This document shows positions 33,253-44,160 of a stretch of 64,000 nucleotides of DNA, piece after piece (within the stretch, counting starts at the first letter, position 1; each line of letters begins with the position of its first letter). The stretch covers positions 1 to 64,000 of the forward strand of contig NZ_BDCF01000027.1 in the NCBI RefSeq assembly GCF_001613365.1. The letters run 5' to 3'. This DNA is from Nocardia xishanensis NBRC 101358 (GTDB lineage: Bacteria > Actinomycetota > Actinomycetes > Mycobacteriales > Mycobacteriaceae). A program made the position numbers and the translations under genes. The notes under the pieces are model-generated. The model was not told where the DNA came from and made no database searches. It worked only from the letters and a program-made list of their open reading frames with translations.

Positions 33253-33822
33253 ATGGCTCAGAAAGTTTCGGCGGTCACCCGCGAGCGGCTGCTCGCCGCG
33301 GCCGAGCGGTTGTTGCTGACCGACCGCTACGAAGACGTCTCCGTGCGGGCGATCTGCGCGGAGGCGGGCGCCAACCCGGCCGCCGTGCACTACCACTTCG
33401 GGTCGAAGGAAGCGCTGGTCGCGGCGCTGTTGGAGGATCGGCTCGGACCGCTGTGGGCCGACCGCCTCGCTGCGGTGAGCGCCGAGCGCGGTCCGGTGAC
33501 CGAGATCGTCGACGCGGTGATCGAGCCGTTCGTCGAACTGTCCGCCGACCCGGCGGGTCGCCTGCATCTGCGACTGCTCGCCCAGCTGGTGCTCGGCCGT
33601 CACCCGCTGCTGTGGCAGCAGCGCTGGTTCCGGATGGACTCCTGGGTCGGCCTGCTTCCCGAACTCGCGGAACCCGAGAGCAGGAGGCGCTGGTCGTTTG
33701 CCTTCGACCTCGTCATCATGGCGTTCGGGGCCGGCGACCGTGACCTGTCGGAGCATGCCGTCGCCACCTTGCGTGACTTTCTGGTCGCCGGACTCTCCGC
33801 GCCGGAAGGCGGTGTGCGATGA
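33253..33822 (+). CDS. TetR-family regulator
   Basis: 189 residues from ATG 33253 (MAQKVSAVTRERLLAAAERLLL). The helix-turn-helix is SVRAICAEAGANPAAVHYHFGSKEALVAALL (about 31-61). The C-terminal domain is helical with the LLAQLVLGRHP and W-rich segments of ligand-binding TetR proteins. An upstream ATG at 33214 lies inside the palindrome and is rejected. The stop overlaps the OYE ATG (ATGA), so it likely controls that enzyme and itself. Confidence 0.88.
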   Translation: MAQKVSAVTRERLLAAAERLLLTDRYEDVSVRAICAEAGANPAAVHYHFGSKEALVAALLEDRLGPLWADRLAAVSAERGPVTEIVDAVIEPFVELSADPAGRLHLRLLAQLVLGRHPLLWQQRWFRMDSWVGLLPELAEPESRRRWSFAFDLVIMAFGAGDRDLSEHAVATLRDFLVAGLSAPEGGVR

Positions 33823-35021
33823 CCGATGTTTTCGCACCGGCGGCATTGGGCCCGATCACCCTGCGCAACAGGGTGATCAAGGCGGCGACCTTCGAGGGCC
33901 GAACGCCCGACGCGCTGGTCACCGACGAACTGATCGAATTCCACCGCGAGACCGCGGCGGGCGGCGTCGGCATGACCACCGTCGCCTATTGCGCGGTCGC
34001 GCCGGGCGGCCGCACCGACCGGCATCAGATCTGGATGCGCGAGGAAGCGCTGCCGGGTCTGCGCAGGCTGACCGATGCCGTGCACGCCGAAGGCGCCGCG
34101 GCCAGCGCGCAGATCGGCCACGCGGGACCGGTGGCCAATGCCGCCTCCAACCGGCTGCCCGCGCTCGCGCCGAGCCGCATGTTCAGCCCGCTCGGCATGC
34201 GGCCGATGGAGGTGCCCGACGAGTCCGAGATCCGCGGGCTGGTCGCCGCGCACGCGGACGCCGCGAGACTGGCCGAACGGGCGGGGTTCGACGCGGTGGA
34301 AATCCATTTCGGACACAACTACCTGGCCAGTTCGTTCCTGAGCCCGCTGCTGAACCGCCGCACCGACGGCTATGGGGGGTCGGCGGCCAACCGAGCCAGG
34401 TTCGTCCGCGAAATCGCCCGCGCGGTGGGCGAAGCCGTGGGCGGCAGGCTGGCGGTGACGGCGAAGCTGAACATGGAAGACGGCGTGCGTGGCGGCCTCA
34501 CGGTGCCGGAATCGCTCCAGGTCGCCGCGTGGCTGGAAGAGGACGGTGCGCTGGACGCCATCGAGCTCACGGCGGGCAGCTCGCTGCTGAACCCGATGCT
34601 GCTGTTCCACGGTGACGCTCCTCGCCGCGAGTTCGCGAAAGTCCTTCCAGGACCGGCACGCTGGGGTTTCCGGTTGGTCGGCCGCGGCTTCCTGCGCGAG
34701 TACCCGTACCAGGAGGCGTACCTGCTCGAACGGGCCCGCCAGTTCCGGCGCGAGCTGGCCATGCCGCTGATCCTGCTCGGCGGCATCACCAACCTCGACA
34801 CCATGCGGCAGGCGATGGCCGAGGGCTTCGAGTTCGTCGCCATGGGCCGGGCCTTGCTGCGCGAGCCGAACCTGCTGCGCCGCATCCAATCCGACGAGGC
34901 GACCCGGTCGGCGTGCACCCACTGCAACCTGTGCATGCCGAGCATCTACACCGGGACGAAGTGCGTGTTCCGGCTCGATCAGCGTTCCGATATCGCCGAT
35001 CGAGTCGGCGGCTCGGCCTGA
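33819..35021 (+). CDS. NADH:flavin oxidoreductase (old yellow enzyme family)
   Basis: 400 residues, FMN-binding TIM barrel. MTDVFAPAALGPITLRNRVIKAATFEG opening, HFGHNYLASSFLSPLLNRRTDGYGGS (the NRRTDxYGGS signature), AKLNMEDG, and FMN-phosphate-binding LGGITN ... VAMGRALLREPNL. Unlike classical OYE it has a C-terminal cysteine cluster CTHCNLC ... TKCVF (about 364-383), as in the 4Fe-4S subgroup, but without the second flavin domain of FadH. Substrate (an enone or dienoyl compound) unknown. Coupled to the TetR gene by a four-base overlap. Confidence 0.9.
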   Translation: MTDVFAPAALGPITLRNRVIKAATFEGRTPDALVTDELIEFHRETAAGGVGMTTVAYCAVAPGGRTDRHQIWMREEALPGLRRLTDAVHAEGAAASAQIGHAGPVANAASNRLPALAPSRMFSPLGMRPMEVPDESEIRGLVAAHADAARLAERAGFDAVEIHFGHNYLASSFLSPLLNRRTDGYGGSAANRARFVREIARAVGEAVGGRLAVTAKLNMEDGVRGGLTVPESLQVAAWLEEDGALDAIELTAGSSLLNPMLLFHGDAPRREFAKVLPGPARWGFRLVGRGFLREYPYQEAYLLERARQFRRELAMPLILLGGITNLDTMRQAMAEGFEFVAMGRALLREPNLLRRIQSDEATRSACTHCNLCMPSIYTGTKCVFRLDQRSDIADRVGGSA

Positions 35022-35195
35022 GGTTCGAGTTCCGCGGCGGCGCGGCGACCTTTCCTCGCCGCGCCCCGCGACGGCGACTTTTCGACGAACTGCTCCGGAT
35101 GCTCGACCTCGCGACCGACGACTGTCGGCCAGCAGCCGCGGTTGCCGTTGTCGGCATTACTTGTGTGGTGTTTGAGCGTCTCCCCGTTCGGGTAC

Positions 35196-35235
35196 CAACC
35201 CTGTGACCCGCATCGGCGTGCGGGCCACAGGGTTG
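35196..35235 (-). terminator. Hairpin downstream of tRNA-Arg
   Basis: CAACCCTGTG (35196-35205) pairs with CACAGGGTTG (35226-35235), continued after one A/C mismatch by CCCGCA/TGCGGG. It begins about 10 bases past the tRNA-Arg 3' end. No T tract on the minus strand. Confidence 0.6.
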
Positions 35236-35245
35236 TCCGTGTGTG

Positions 35246-35319
35246 CGCCCCCGGCAGGAATCGAACCTGCGACCTAGGGATTAGAAGGCCCTTGCTCTAT
35301 CCAACTGAGCTACGGAGGC
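35246..35319 (-). tRNA. tRNA-Arg (anticodon TCT)
   Basis: Cloverleaf on the minus strand: acceptor GCCTCCG/CGGGGGC (with one G-U), discriminator G, T arm GCAGG/CCTGC with loop TTCGATT. Anticodon loop CTTCTAA gives TCT (reads AGA). The anticodon stem AGGGC/TCCCT has a C-U mismatch at its loop-closing pair (31-39), leaving four Watson-Crick pairs. Confidence 0.92.
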
Positions 35320-35420
35320 AGCGGTTTCCACCATGGCCGATATCGGCGGTGGTGTCCAGCGCGGAAATTATAGCGACCGTCCAGAAACTAGATTCTTAGC
35401 GTCAGCAAATTCCCTATACC

Positions 35421-35795
35421 TCAGTCGAGCAGCACAGCGATGGTCAGCAGGGTGGCCAAGGTCACTTCCACGATGAAGTAGAACCAGACCGGATAGAAAG
35501 CGGAGGCGCGCTCGGTGAACGAGGACCAGATCCGGCCGAAGGCCATCCCGCCCAGCGCCGCGGCCACCGCGACGCACACCCCGAATCTGAGGTCGCCGAT
35601 ATCGGCGGCGGCCAATCCGAGGACCACCGCCACGGCGATGCCGAAGCCGCCGTAGACCGCGCGGACCTCGGCGTGCGCGTCGGCCCGATCGGCGAGCAAG
35701 CCGACCGTGTCGGCCAGCCTGCTAGGGCGAAGCAGTCCCAAAACGCCCATGGCGGCGAAAAAGAGCGCCACCACGGCAATCAGCACGACCGACAT
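35421..35795 (-). CDS. DUF4345 membrane protein
   Basis: 124 residues from ATG 35795 (MSVVLIAVVALFFAAMGVLGLLRP). Four hydrophobic segments, with the family's conserved region AEVRAVYGGFGIAVAVVLGLA after helix 1 and a last helix YFIVEVTLATLLTIAVLL. Function unknown. Divergent from the CopD/CtaG gene. Confidence 0.8.
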   Translation of the reverse strand: MSVVLIAVVALFFAAMGVLGLLRPSRLADTVGLLADRADAHAEVRAVYGGFGIAVAVVLGLAAADIGDLRFGVCVAVAAALGGMAFGRIWSSFTERASAFYPVWFYFIVEVTLATLLTIAVLLD

Positions 35796-35906
35796 CCCAC
35801 CTCCGTGATTCGCGCCTACCTTATACGGGCTGCCCCGCACATTCCGGCCGAACTCGGCTCGAGCCCGCCCCGCGCGCGCCGGATAGCGACAACTACGCTG
35901 AGTCGT

Positions 35907-37949
35907 ATGTCATCACCGCAGGACACGCCCCTCGCATCCGCTGAGCCGGACGTCCAGCGGGCGGGTGCCGCGGGCAGCTTCGCCGCCGTGACCGCGTTCG
36001 CGGGCGCGCTCGCCGCCGTCGTCGCGGCGCTGGTGGTCGGGCTCTCCGCGGCGCAGGCGCTGAGCCTGCTCGGCATCCCGGATCCGGGTCCGCTGACCAC
36101 CTATGGCCTGCCCGCGACGCGCGCGCTGGCCGATCTCGCCGCGGCGCTGACCGTCGGCTCGCTGTTGTTCGCCGCGTTCCTGGTGCCGCCACAGGCGGAC
36201 GGACTCCTCGACGTCGGCGGATACCGTGCGCTGCGCCGAGCCTCGAACTTCGCGGTGCTCTGGGCCTGCTGCGCCGCGCTGCTCGTCCCGCTGACGGTGT
36301 CGGACACCACGGGTCAGCCCGTCTCCGACATCTGGCGTCCGGAACAGCTGTGGCGGGCGATCGGGCAGGTCGATCTGGCCGAGGCGTGGCGCACCACGGT
36401 GATCTTCGCGCTGATCGTGGCGATCGGCTGCCGTGTCGCGCTGCGCTGGGGCTGGACGCCGCCGCTGCTCGGCGGCGCGATCGTGACCATGATGCCGCTC
36501 GCGCTGACCGGGCATTCGTCCTCGGGCGGCTCGCACGACATCGCCACCAACAGCCTGATCCTGCACCTGGTGTCGGCGGCGATCTGGGTGGGCGGTCTGT
36601 TCGCCGTGCTCGCGCACGCGCTGCGCGGCGGCGCGCACACCGACGTGGCGGTGCGCAGGTTCTCGCTCACCGCGACCATCGCGTTCGTGGTGATCGGCGT
36701 CAGCGGCGTGATCAACTCGTGGGTGCGTGTGCCCTTCGACGAGCTGTTCACCAGCACCTACGGGCGGTTGGTGCTGGCGAAAGCGGCGGCGTTGCTCGTG
36801 CTCGGTGTCATCGGTTGGTTCCAGCGCCGCGCCGCCGTGCCCGCGCTCGCGGCGGATCCGAGTGACCGCGCCGCGCTGATTCGTTTCGGGGCGGTCGAGG
36901 CGCTGGTGTTCGCGGCGACCATGGGTTTGGCGGTTGGGCTCGGTCGCACGCCGCCGCCACCGCCGAAGACGGTGCCGTCGCCCGCCGAGGTGGAACTCGG
37001 GTACGACCTCGCGGGCCCGCCGACGGTCGCGCGGCTGACGTTCGACTGGCGCTTCGATCTAATCTTCGGCACGGCGGCGATCGTGCTCGCTGTGCTGTAT
37101 CTGCTCGGCGTACGGCGGCTGCGCTCGCGCGGCGATTCGTGGCCGGTCGGCAGGACCATCGCGTGGCTGTCCGGCTGCGCGCTGCTTTTGTTCGCGACCT
37201 CGTCGGGTGTCGGGCGGTACTCGCCCGCGGCGTTCAGCGTGCACATGGGCCAGCACATGGCGCTGTCCATGCTCGCGCCGATTCTCTTGGCGCTCGGCGG
37301 TGCGGTGACGCTGTCGTTGCGTGCACTGCCGCCTGCCGGACGCACCGGCGCACCCGGTCCACGGGAATGGATTCTGGCCGCCGTGCACAATCCGGTGTCG
37401 CGCTTCCTGACCCATCCGATCGTCGCCTCGGTGATCTTCGTCGCGGGCTTCTACGCGCTGTACATGGGCGGCATCTACGACACTTTCGTCGATTCGCACG
37501 CCGCCCATCTGCTGATGAACATCCACTTCCTGCTCAGCGGCTACCTGTTCTACTGGGTGGTGATCGGCATCGATCCCAAACCGCGCCAGGTGGAACCGCT
37601 CACCAAGCTGGGCATGGTGTTCGGCTCGCTGCCCTTCCACGCGTTCTTCGGCGTCGCGCTGATGAGCATGACGACGGTCATGGGCGGCTGGTTCTTCCGC
37701 AGCCTCGACCTCGGCTGGAACAGTGACCTGCTCGGTGATCAGCGCACCGGCGGTAGCCTTGCCTGGGCGAGCGGTGAAGTGCCGTTGGTCGTGGTGATGC
37801 TGGCGCTGCTCATCCAGTGGTCGCGCAGCGACGAACGGATGGCCAAGCGCATCGACCGCGCCGCCGACCGTGACAACGGCGCGGATCTGGCTGCCCACAA
37901 CGCCATGTTCGCCGAACTGGCGAAACGTGACGGAGAGGTGCGCAAGTGA
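35907..37949 (+). CDS. CopD/CtaG fusion: copper import-type domain plus cytochrome c oxidase assembly domain
   Basis: 680 residues with about 14 hydrophobic segments from ATG 35907. The N-terminal half (to about residue 330) is CopD-like, with conserved His residues in LTGHSSSGGSHD and HLVSAAIWVGGLFAVLAHALRGG. The C-terminal half (about 415-660) is a CtaG_caa3 domain: FSVHMGQHMALSMLAPILLALGG, AHLLMNIHFLLSGYLFYWVVIGIDP, SLPFHAFFGVALMS, all with His pairs placed to bind copper. It probably delivers copper across the membrane for the CuA/CuB sites of aa3 oxidase. M. tuberculosis Rv0102 has the same fusion (from memory). Four-base-scale spacing to the next gene is not clear, so they need not be coupled. 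Confidence 0.9.
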   Translation: MSSPQDTPLASAEPDVQRAGAAGSFAAVTAFAGALAAVVAALVVGLSAAQALSLLGIPDPGPLTTYGLPATRALADLAAALTVGSLLFAAFLVPPQADGLLDVGGYRALRRASNFAVLWACCAALLVPLTVSDTTGQPVSDIWRPEQLWRAIGQVDLAEAWRTTVIFALIVAIGCRVALRWGWTPPLLGGAIVTMMPLALTGHSSSGGSHDIATNSLILHLVSAAIWVGGLFAVLAHALRGGAHTDVAVRRFSLTATIAFVVIGVSGVINSWVRVPFDELFTSTYGRLVLAKAAALLVLGVIGWFQRRAAVPALAADPSDRAALIRFGAVEALVFAATMGLAVGLGRTPPPPPKTVPSPAEVELGYDLAGPPTVARLTFDWRFDLIFGTAAIVLAVLYLLGVRRLRSRGDSWPVGRTIAWLSGCALLLFATSSGVGRYSPAAFSVHMGQHMALSMLAPILLALGGAVTLSLRALPPAGRTGAPGPREWILAAVHNPVSRFLTHPIVASVIFVAGFYALYMGGIYDTFVDSHAAHLLMNIHFLLSGYLFYWVVIGIDPKPRQVEPLTKLGMVFGSLPFHAFFGVALMSMTTVMGGWFFRSLDLGWNSDLLGDQRTGGSLAWASGEVPLVVVMLALLIQWSRSDERMAKRIDRAADRDNGADLAAHNAMFAELAKRDGEVRK

Positions 37950-37980
37950 GTGAGGCCGCGCCGCCGGGTCTGCCCCGGCC

Positions 37981-38979
37981 GTGCGACCGCGAGGTGCGGT
38001 CTTGAATCCGATCGAGAACGACGGGGGCGGCGTGGCGGTCGCCGAGCACTGCAGGCAAGTGCATCGCTCCGACGTCCGCGCGGCGCGGCGACGGTTGGCG
38101 GGACGGATCAGGAAGACGCCGGTCTTCCACACCTCGGTGGCCGGGCCCGACGGTCCGGTCCCGGTCACGCTGAAGCTCGAATACCTCCAGCACGGCGGCA
38201 CTTTCAAGGTGCGCGGCTGTCTCAACGCGCTGCTCGCCACGACGACGCGGGCCGATCAGGTGATCATCGCCTCGGCGGGCAACGCGGGGATCGCCGCCGC
38301 GCTGTCCGCGGCCTGGCTCGGCAAGGCGTGCACGGTGGTCGTTCCCGAATCCGCGCCGCACACCAAGGTGGCCGCGATGTGGTCGCACGGCGCCGAGGTG
38401 CTCTGGCACGGAACGACATACGCGGAGGCGGCCCGCTACGCCACCGAGCTGGCGGCCGAGCGCGGCGCTTTGCAGTTGCACGCCTACGACCTGCCCGCGG
38501 TGGTCGCGGGCGCGGGAGTGGTCGGTCTCGAGCTCGAGGATCAGGTGCGCGGCAAACCGCCGGTGCTGGTCTCGGTCGGCGGCGGCGGGCTGGTCGCCGG
38601 TATCGCCGCGGCGCTCGGCCGTCGCCAGCAGGTGGTCGGCGTCGAGCCGGTCGGCATGCCCGCACTGCACGCCGCGTTGCTGGCCAACCGGCCGGTGGAC
38701 GTCGGCAGGCCGGGTATCGGTCTCGACGCGCTCGGCGCGACCAGGGTCGGGGAGATCGCCCTCGATATCGCGCGGCGCTACGACGTGCCCTCGCTGCTCG
38801 TCACCGAGGAGGCGATCGCCACGGCACGCGAGTACCTGTGGCGCGAATTCCGGATCGTCGTCGAGCCGGCGAGCGCCTGCGCGCTGGCCGCGATCATGAG
38901 CGGCGCGTACACGCCCGCGCCGGGAGAACGGCCGGTCGTCGTGCTCTGCGGAGCCAACACCGATCTCGCCGCCCTCTGA
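37981..38979 (+). CDS. PLP-dependent serine/threonine dehydratase-like enzyme
   Basis: 332 residues from a GTG at 37981; a GTG at 38032 (VAVAEHCRQVHRSDV) would give a more usual start and no strong ribosome-binding site decides. Fold-type II PLP enzyme: PLP lysine in GGTFKVRGCLNALL, SAGNAGIAAALSAAWLG (the SxGN loop), phosphate loop SVGGGGLVAGIAAAL, and a Cys in VVLCGANTDL before the C-terminus. Lacks the C-terminal ACT domain of biosynthetic IlvA, so a catabolic or side-activity dehydratase/racemase is likely. The tight spacing after the CopD/CtaG gene may place it in the same transcript. Confidence 0.82.
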   Translation: MRPRGAVLNPIENDGGGVAVAEHCRQVHRSDVRAARRRLAGRIRKTPVFHTSVAGPDGPVPVTLKLEYLQHGGTFKVRGCLNALLATTTRADQVIIASAGNAGIAAALSAAWLGKACTVVVPESAPHTKVAAMWSHGAEVLWHGTTYAEAARYATELAAERGALQLHAYDLPAVVAGAGVVGLELEDQVRGKPPVLVSVGGGGLVAGIAAALGRRQQVVGVEPVGMPALHAALLANRPVDVGRPGIGLDALGATRVGEIALDIARRYDVPSLLVTEEAIATAREYLWREFRIVVEPASACALAAIMSGAYTPAPGERPVVVLCGANTDLAAL

Positions 38980-39084
38980 CCCGCCCTCGCGCGGTGTCGC
39001 GAAGCCGGGGTACCCGCCGCCCTGACGCGTAGATTGGGCGCGAAGTGCAGGTGGACCCGGCCGACGATCCGAGGAGGAGCGCTG

Positions 39085-41637
39085 ATGCTCGACACGGTGG
39101 ACGAAGCCCTGCGCGCGCTGGTCGGCGCGTTGACCCTGGAACAGAAGGTGCGGCTGCTGACCGGCGCCGACCTCTGGTCGACCGTGGCCGAGCCCGCGAT
39201 CGGGCTGCGGTCGATGGTGCTCTCCGACGGGCCTTCCGGCGTGCGCGGCCCGGTATGGGACGAGCGCGACCCTTCCCTGAACCTCCCTTCGGCGACAGCG
39301 CTCGCCGCGACCTGGGATCTGGACCTGGCTCGCCGCTACGGCGCCGTCTCGGCGAGCGAGGCCAAGCGCAAGGGCGTCGACGTGGTGCTCGGTCCGACGA
39401 TCAACCTGCAGCGCAGTCCCTTGGGCGGCAGGCACTTCGAGGCGTACTCCGAAGATCCGCTGCTGACCGGCGAACTCGCCGCGGCCTACGTGCGCGCGGT
39501 GCAGGAGCATCGCGTCGCCGCGACGCCGAAACACTACGTGGCCAACGACTTCGAGACCGAGCGCTACACCGCCGACGTCGAGCTGGACGATCGCGCGCTG
39601 CACGAGCTGTACCTCGCGCCGTTCGAGGCGGCGGTGCGGGCGGGCGCGTGGCTGGTGATGTCGGCGTACAACTCCGTTCGCGGCATAACCATGTCGGAGA
39701 ATCCGCTGTTGACAACGCCGTTGCGCACTTCGTGGGGTTTCGACGGCGTGACGGTGTCGGACTGGATGGCGGTGCGCAGTACCGAGGCGTCGGCCAAGGC
39801 CGACCAGGACCTGGTGATGCCGGGCCCGGTGGGGCCCTGGGGCGAGCGACTGGTCACGGCGGTGCGCTCCGGCGCGGTGCCGGAGGCCGCGATCGATGTG
39901 AAGGTGCTGCGCCTGCTGCGGCTGGCCCAACGGGTAGGCGCGCTCGATCTGTCGGATTCCGCTTTGCGTGACAACGGTTTCGACACCGCCGCGGTGGCCT
40001 CGCACGGGGGTGTGGCGGTGCGGAATGTCCCCGCGCGAGAACCGGACCCGATACCGGAGGGCCCGCAGGACGCGGACGTCTCGGATCGCGAGGGGCGCGA
40101 GCTCGCCCGCGAAGTCGCGGCCGCGGGTACGGTGCTGCTGCGGAACAGAGGTGAATTACCTTGGCCCAGTTCTGGTCCCGGCTCGATCGCGGTGATCGGT
40201 GAGGCGGCGATCCGGCCGCGCACGCAGGGCGGCGGCAGCGCGACGGTGGTTCCCGCCGAGGTGGTCAGCCCCGTGGACGGGCTGCGCGCCGCGCTGCCGG
40301 ACGCGACCGTCACCGTGAATCCCGGCGTGCCCGTCCAGACCGGCATCCACGCGCTGCCGCCGGGGTCGATGACCGATCCGCAGACCGGCGAACCCGGGTT
40401 GCGCGCCCGATTCCTCGACGCCGACGGCGGCGAGCTGCTGAGCGAGCAGCGCTACGCGGCGCAGCTGGTCTACCTGGGCACGGTGCCCGCCGGTGCGGGC
40501 ACACTCGAACTGAGCACGGTGTACCGACCTGGTCCCGACGAGCCGGCGACGGTACGGCTCGGCGTCGCCGGGGTGGGGCGGATACAGATGGAAATCGAGG
40601 GCGACACGGTCATCGATACCGGGCTCGGCGGCGCCGGCGAAATCCTCGGCGCCGCGCTGTTCGCACCGGATGTCGCCGCGGTGCCGGTGGCCGTCGACCG
40701 CGAAAGGCCGGTCTCGGTCGTCGTGCGGCAACGGCTCGAAAAGGACTCCGCGGCAGCGGGTCTGGTCGCGATCACGCTGGGTACCGAGGCCGCGCACACC
40801 GATCCTTCGAGCGCGATCGCCGAAGCGGCCGCGCTCGCGGGCGCCGCGGACACCGCCGTCGTCGTGGTCGGCACCGGCTCACAGACCGAGAGCGAGGGCT
40901 ACGACCGCAGTACGCTCGCGCTGCCCGGCGCGCAGGACGAGCTGGTGCGCGCGGTGGCGCGGGCCAACCCGCGCACCGTGGTGGTGGTGAATTCCGGCGG
41001 GCCGGTGCTGCTGCCGTGGCGCGACGAGGTGTCGGCGGTGTTGCTGACCTGGTTCGGCGGCCAGGAATCGGGCCACGCGCTGGCCGACGTGCTGCTCGGC
41101 CGGACCGAACCGGGCGGCAGGCTGCCCACCACCTGGCCCGCCGCCGAGGCCGACGTGCCCGTCCTCTCGACCACGCCGGAAGACGGGGTGTTGCGCTACC
41201 GCGAAGGCATCCACATCGGCTACCGCGCTTGGTTGCGCGCAGGCGTGACCCCGGCCTACCCGGTCGGTCACGGACTCGGTTACAGCACTTGGGAACTCGC
41301 CGATCTCGCGGTGTCGGCGCCGGAACAGGACGGGACGGTGGTGGTGACGCTCACCGCCCGCAACACCGGAATGCGGTCCGGGAAACAGGTGGTGCAGGTG
41401 TATCTGTCCCGTTCCGATTCCGCGATCGAGCGGCCCGTGCGGTGGCTGGCGGGGTTCGCCGCCGTGTCCGCGCCCGCGGGAGCGTCGGTTCCGGTGCGAA
41501 TCGACTTGCCGCCGAGGGTGTTCGCGCACTGGGACGGTGGCTGGCGGACCGAGCCGGGCGCGTTCGCCGTGCACGCGGGGACGAGCGTGGTGGATCTGCC
41601 GTTGCGCGGGTCCGCGGTGGTCGGCGCGGGCGGGTAG
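39085..41637 (+). CDS. Glycoside hydrolase family 3 beta-glucosidase-type enzyme
   Basis: 850 residues from ATG 39085 (GAGGAGGAG upstream). No signal peptide, so cytoplasmic. GH3 N-terminal barrel with the nucleophile Asp in GFDGVTVSDWMAVRST (about residue 226) and the substrate-binding RSPLGGRHFEAYSEDPLL, KHYVAND. The C-terminal GH3 domain follows (TVLLRNRGELPWP...), interrupted by a PA14-like insertion (about 425-570, RARFLDADGGELLSEQRY...). At the end is a fibronectin-III-like domain (RNTGMRSGKQVVQVYLS). Domain order is typical of PA14-containing beta-glucosidases. Substrate probably a beta-glucoside. Confidence 0.93.
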   Translation: MLDTVDEALRALVGALTLEQKVRLLTGADLWSTVAEPAIGLRSMVLSDGPSGVRGPVWDERDPSLNLPSATALAATWDLDLARRYGAVSASEAKRKGVDVVLGPTINLQRSPLGGRHFEAYSEDPLLTGELAAAYVRAVQEHRVAATPKHYVANDFETERYTADVELDDRALHELYLAPFEAAVRAGAWLVMSAYNSVRGITMSENPLLTTPLRTSWGFDGVTVSDWMAVRSTEASAKADQDLVMPGPVGPWGERLVTAVRSGAVPEAAIDVKVLRLLRLAQRVGALDLSDSALRDNGFDTAAVASHGGVAVRNVPAREPDPIPEGPQDADVSDREGRELAREVAAAGTVLLRNRGELPWPSSGPGSIAVIGEAAIRPRTQGGGSATVVPAEVVSPVDGLRAALPDATVTVNPGVPVQTGIHALPPGSMTDPQTGEPGLRARFLDADGGELLSEQRYAAQLVYLGTVPAGAGTLELSTVYRPGPDEPATVRLGVAGVGRIQMEIEGDTVIDTGLGGAGEILGAALFAPDVAAVPVAVDRERPVSVVVRQRLEKDSAAAGLVAITLGTEAAHTDPSSAIAEAAALAGAADTAVVVVGTGSQTESEGYDRSTLALPGAQDELVRAVARANPRTVVVVNSGGPVLLPWRDEVSAVLLTWFGGQESGHALADVLLGRTEPGGRLPTTWPAAEADVPVLSTTPEDGVLRYREGIHIGYRAWLRAGVTPAYPVGHGLGYSTWELADLAVSAPEQDGTVVVTLTARNTGMRSGKQVVQVYLSRSDSAIERPVRWLAGFAAVSAPAGASVPVRIDLPPRVFAHWDGGWRTEPGAFAVHAGTSVVDLPLRGSAVVGAGG

Positions 41638-41811
41638 CCGTACCGGTTCGAGCGAAGCGCCGGATGTTCACACACGGGTGAGTTGTCCACAGGCGCGAAA
41701 CGAGGGGTTCCTTCACACCCCCCGCCCGGGCGAGGCTGGATACGCCCTCGCGGAGGGGGAGGAGACACCCGGAGCATCCGCACCGGGTCCGACAGGTGAA
41801 GGGGCGTGATC

Positions 41812-42327
41812 ATGTACGAAGCGATGGCGACGGTGGTCGGTACCGTGGTGACCCAGCCGGTCAAGCGGGACCTGAGCAACGGCGAACAGGTGCTGACCTT
41901 CCGGATGGCCAGCAACTCCCGCAGGCTGGACTTCGCGACGGGGGAATGGACGGACAATGGGACGCTCTTCCTCACGGTGACCTGCTGGCGTCGCCTGGTC
42001 GGCGGCGTGGACGCGTCGCTGCGGCGCGGCGACCCGGTGCTCGTCTACGGCCAGCTGCGTTCGCACGAGTACCGGACCAAGGACGGCGTCGAGCGGCGCG
42101 ATCTGGAGATGCGCGCCACCGCGGTCGGCCCCGATCTGTCCCGCTGCACGGCCAGGGTCAGCCGCCGATCGGAGACCGGAGGCGGGTCCGGCGCGCTGAT
42201 GCGGAATACTTGTGTCGGATCCAGCGCTGAAAACCGTGCACGCGTCGGCGAGGAATTGGGGGATAGTGCCGCGATCGTGGCTTCCGCACCTTCCGGAAGC
42301 GCCGCACCCGAGCCCGTCGACGCCTGA
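41812..42327 (+). CDS. Single-stranded DNA-binding protein paralogue
   Basis: 171 residues from ATG 41812 (a GTG two codons earlier is possible); GAAGGGG lies upstream. OB fold about residues 1-110: MYEAMATVVGTVVTQPVKRDL, VLTFRMASNSRR, LTVTCWRRLV, DPVLVYGQLRSHEY. The C-terminal tail is variable and ends SAAPEPVDA: it lacks the acidic DDDIPF tip through which housekeeping SSB recruits partners. This is therefore the second SSB of the chromosome (like Rv2478c, also next to ettA). Role in DNA metabolism not clear; possibly stress or competence-like functions. Confidence 0.9.
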   Translation: MYEAMATVVGTVVTQPVKRDLSNGEQVLTFRMASNSRRLDFATGEWTDNGTLFLTVTCWRRLVGGVDASLRRGDPVLVYGQLRSHEYRTKDGVERRDLEMRATAVGPDLSRCTARVSRRSETGGGSGALMRNTCVGSSAENRARVGEELGDSAAIVASAPSGSAAPEPVDA

Positions 42328-42440
42328 TCCCGCCCGTAGAACGTCGGGCGCGAGCACGGTGAATCCGGCGCGAGGATGCCCGCGTGCCGTGAGTGGCTCT
42401 GCTTCGTTCCACTGTTCCCGAGACCGATAGGCTTCCGCGT

Positions 42441-44117
<1,677 letters not shown>

Positions 44118-44128
44118 GCAATTTCCGT

Positions 44129-44160
44129 CGACGGGGCGATCATCGCGCATCGCCCCGTCG
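44129..44160 (+). terminator. Terminator hairpin after ettA
   Basis: CGACGGGGCGAT (44129-44140) and ATCGCCCCGTCG (44149-44160) form a perfect 12-bp stem with an 8-base loop, 12 bases past the ettA stop. No T tract follows. Confidence 0.65.
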
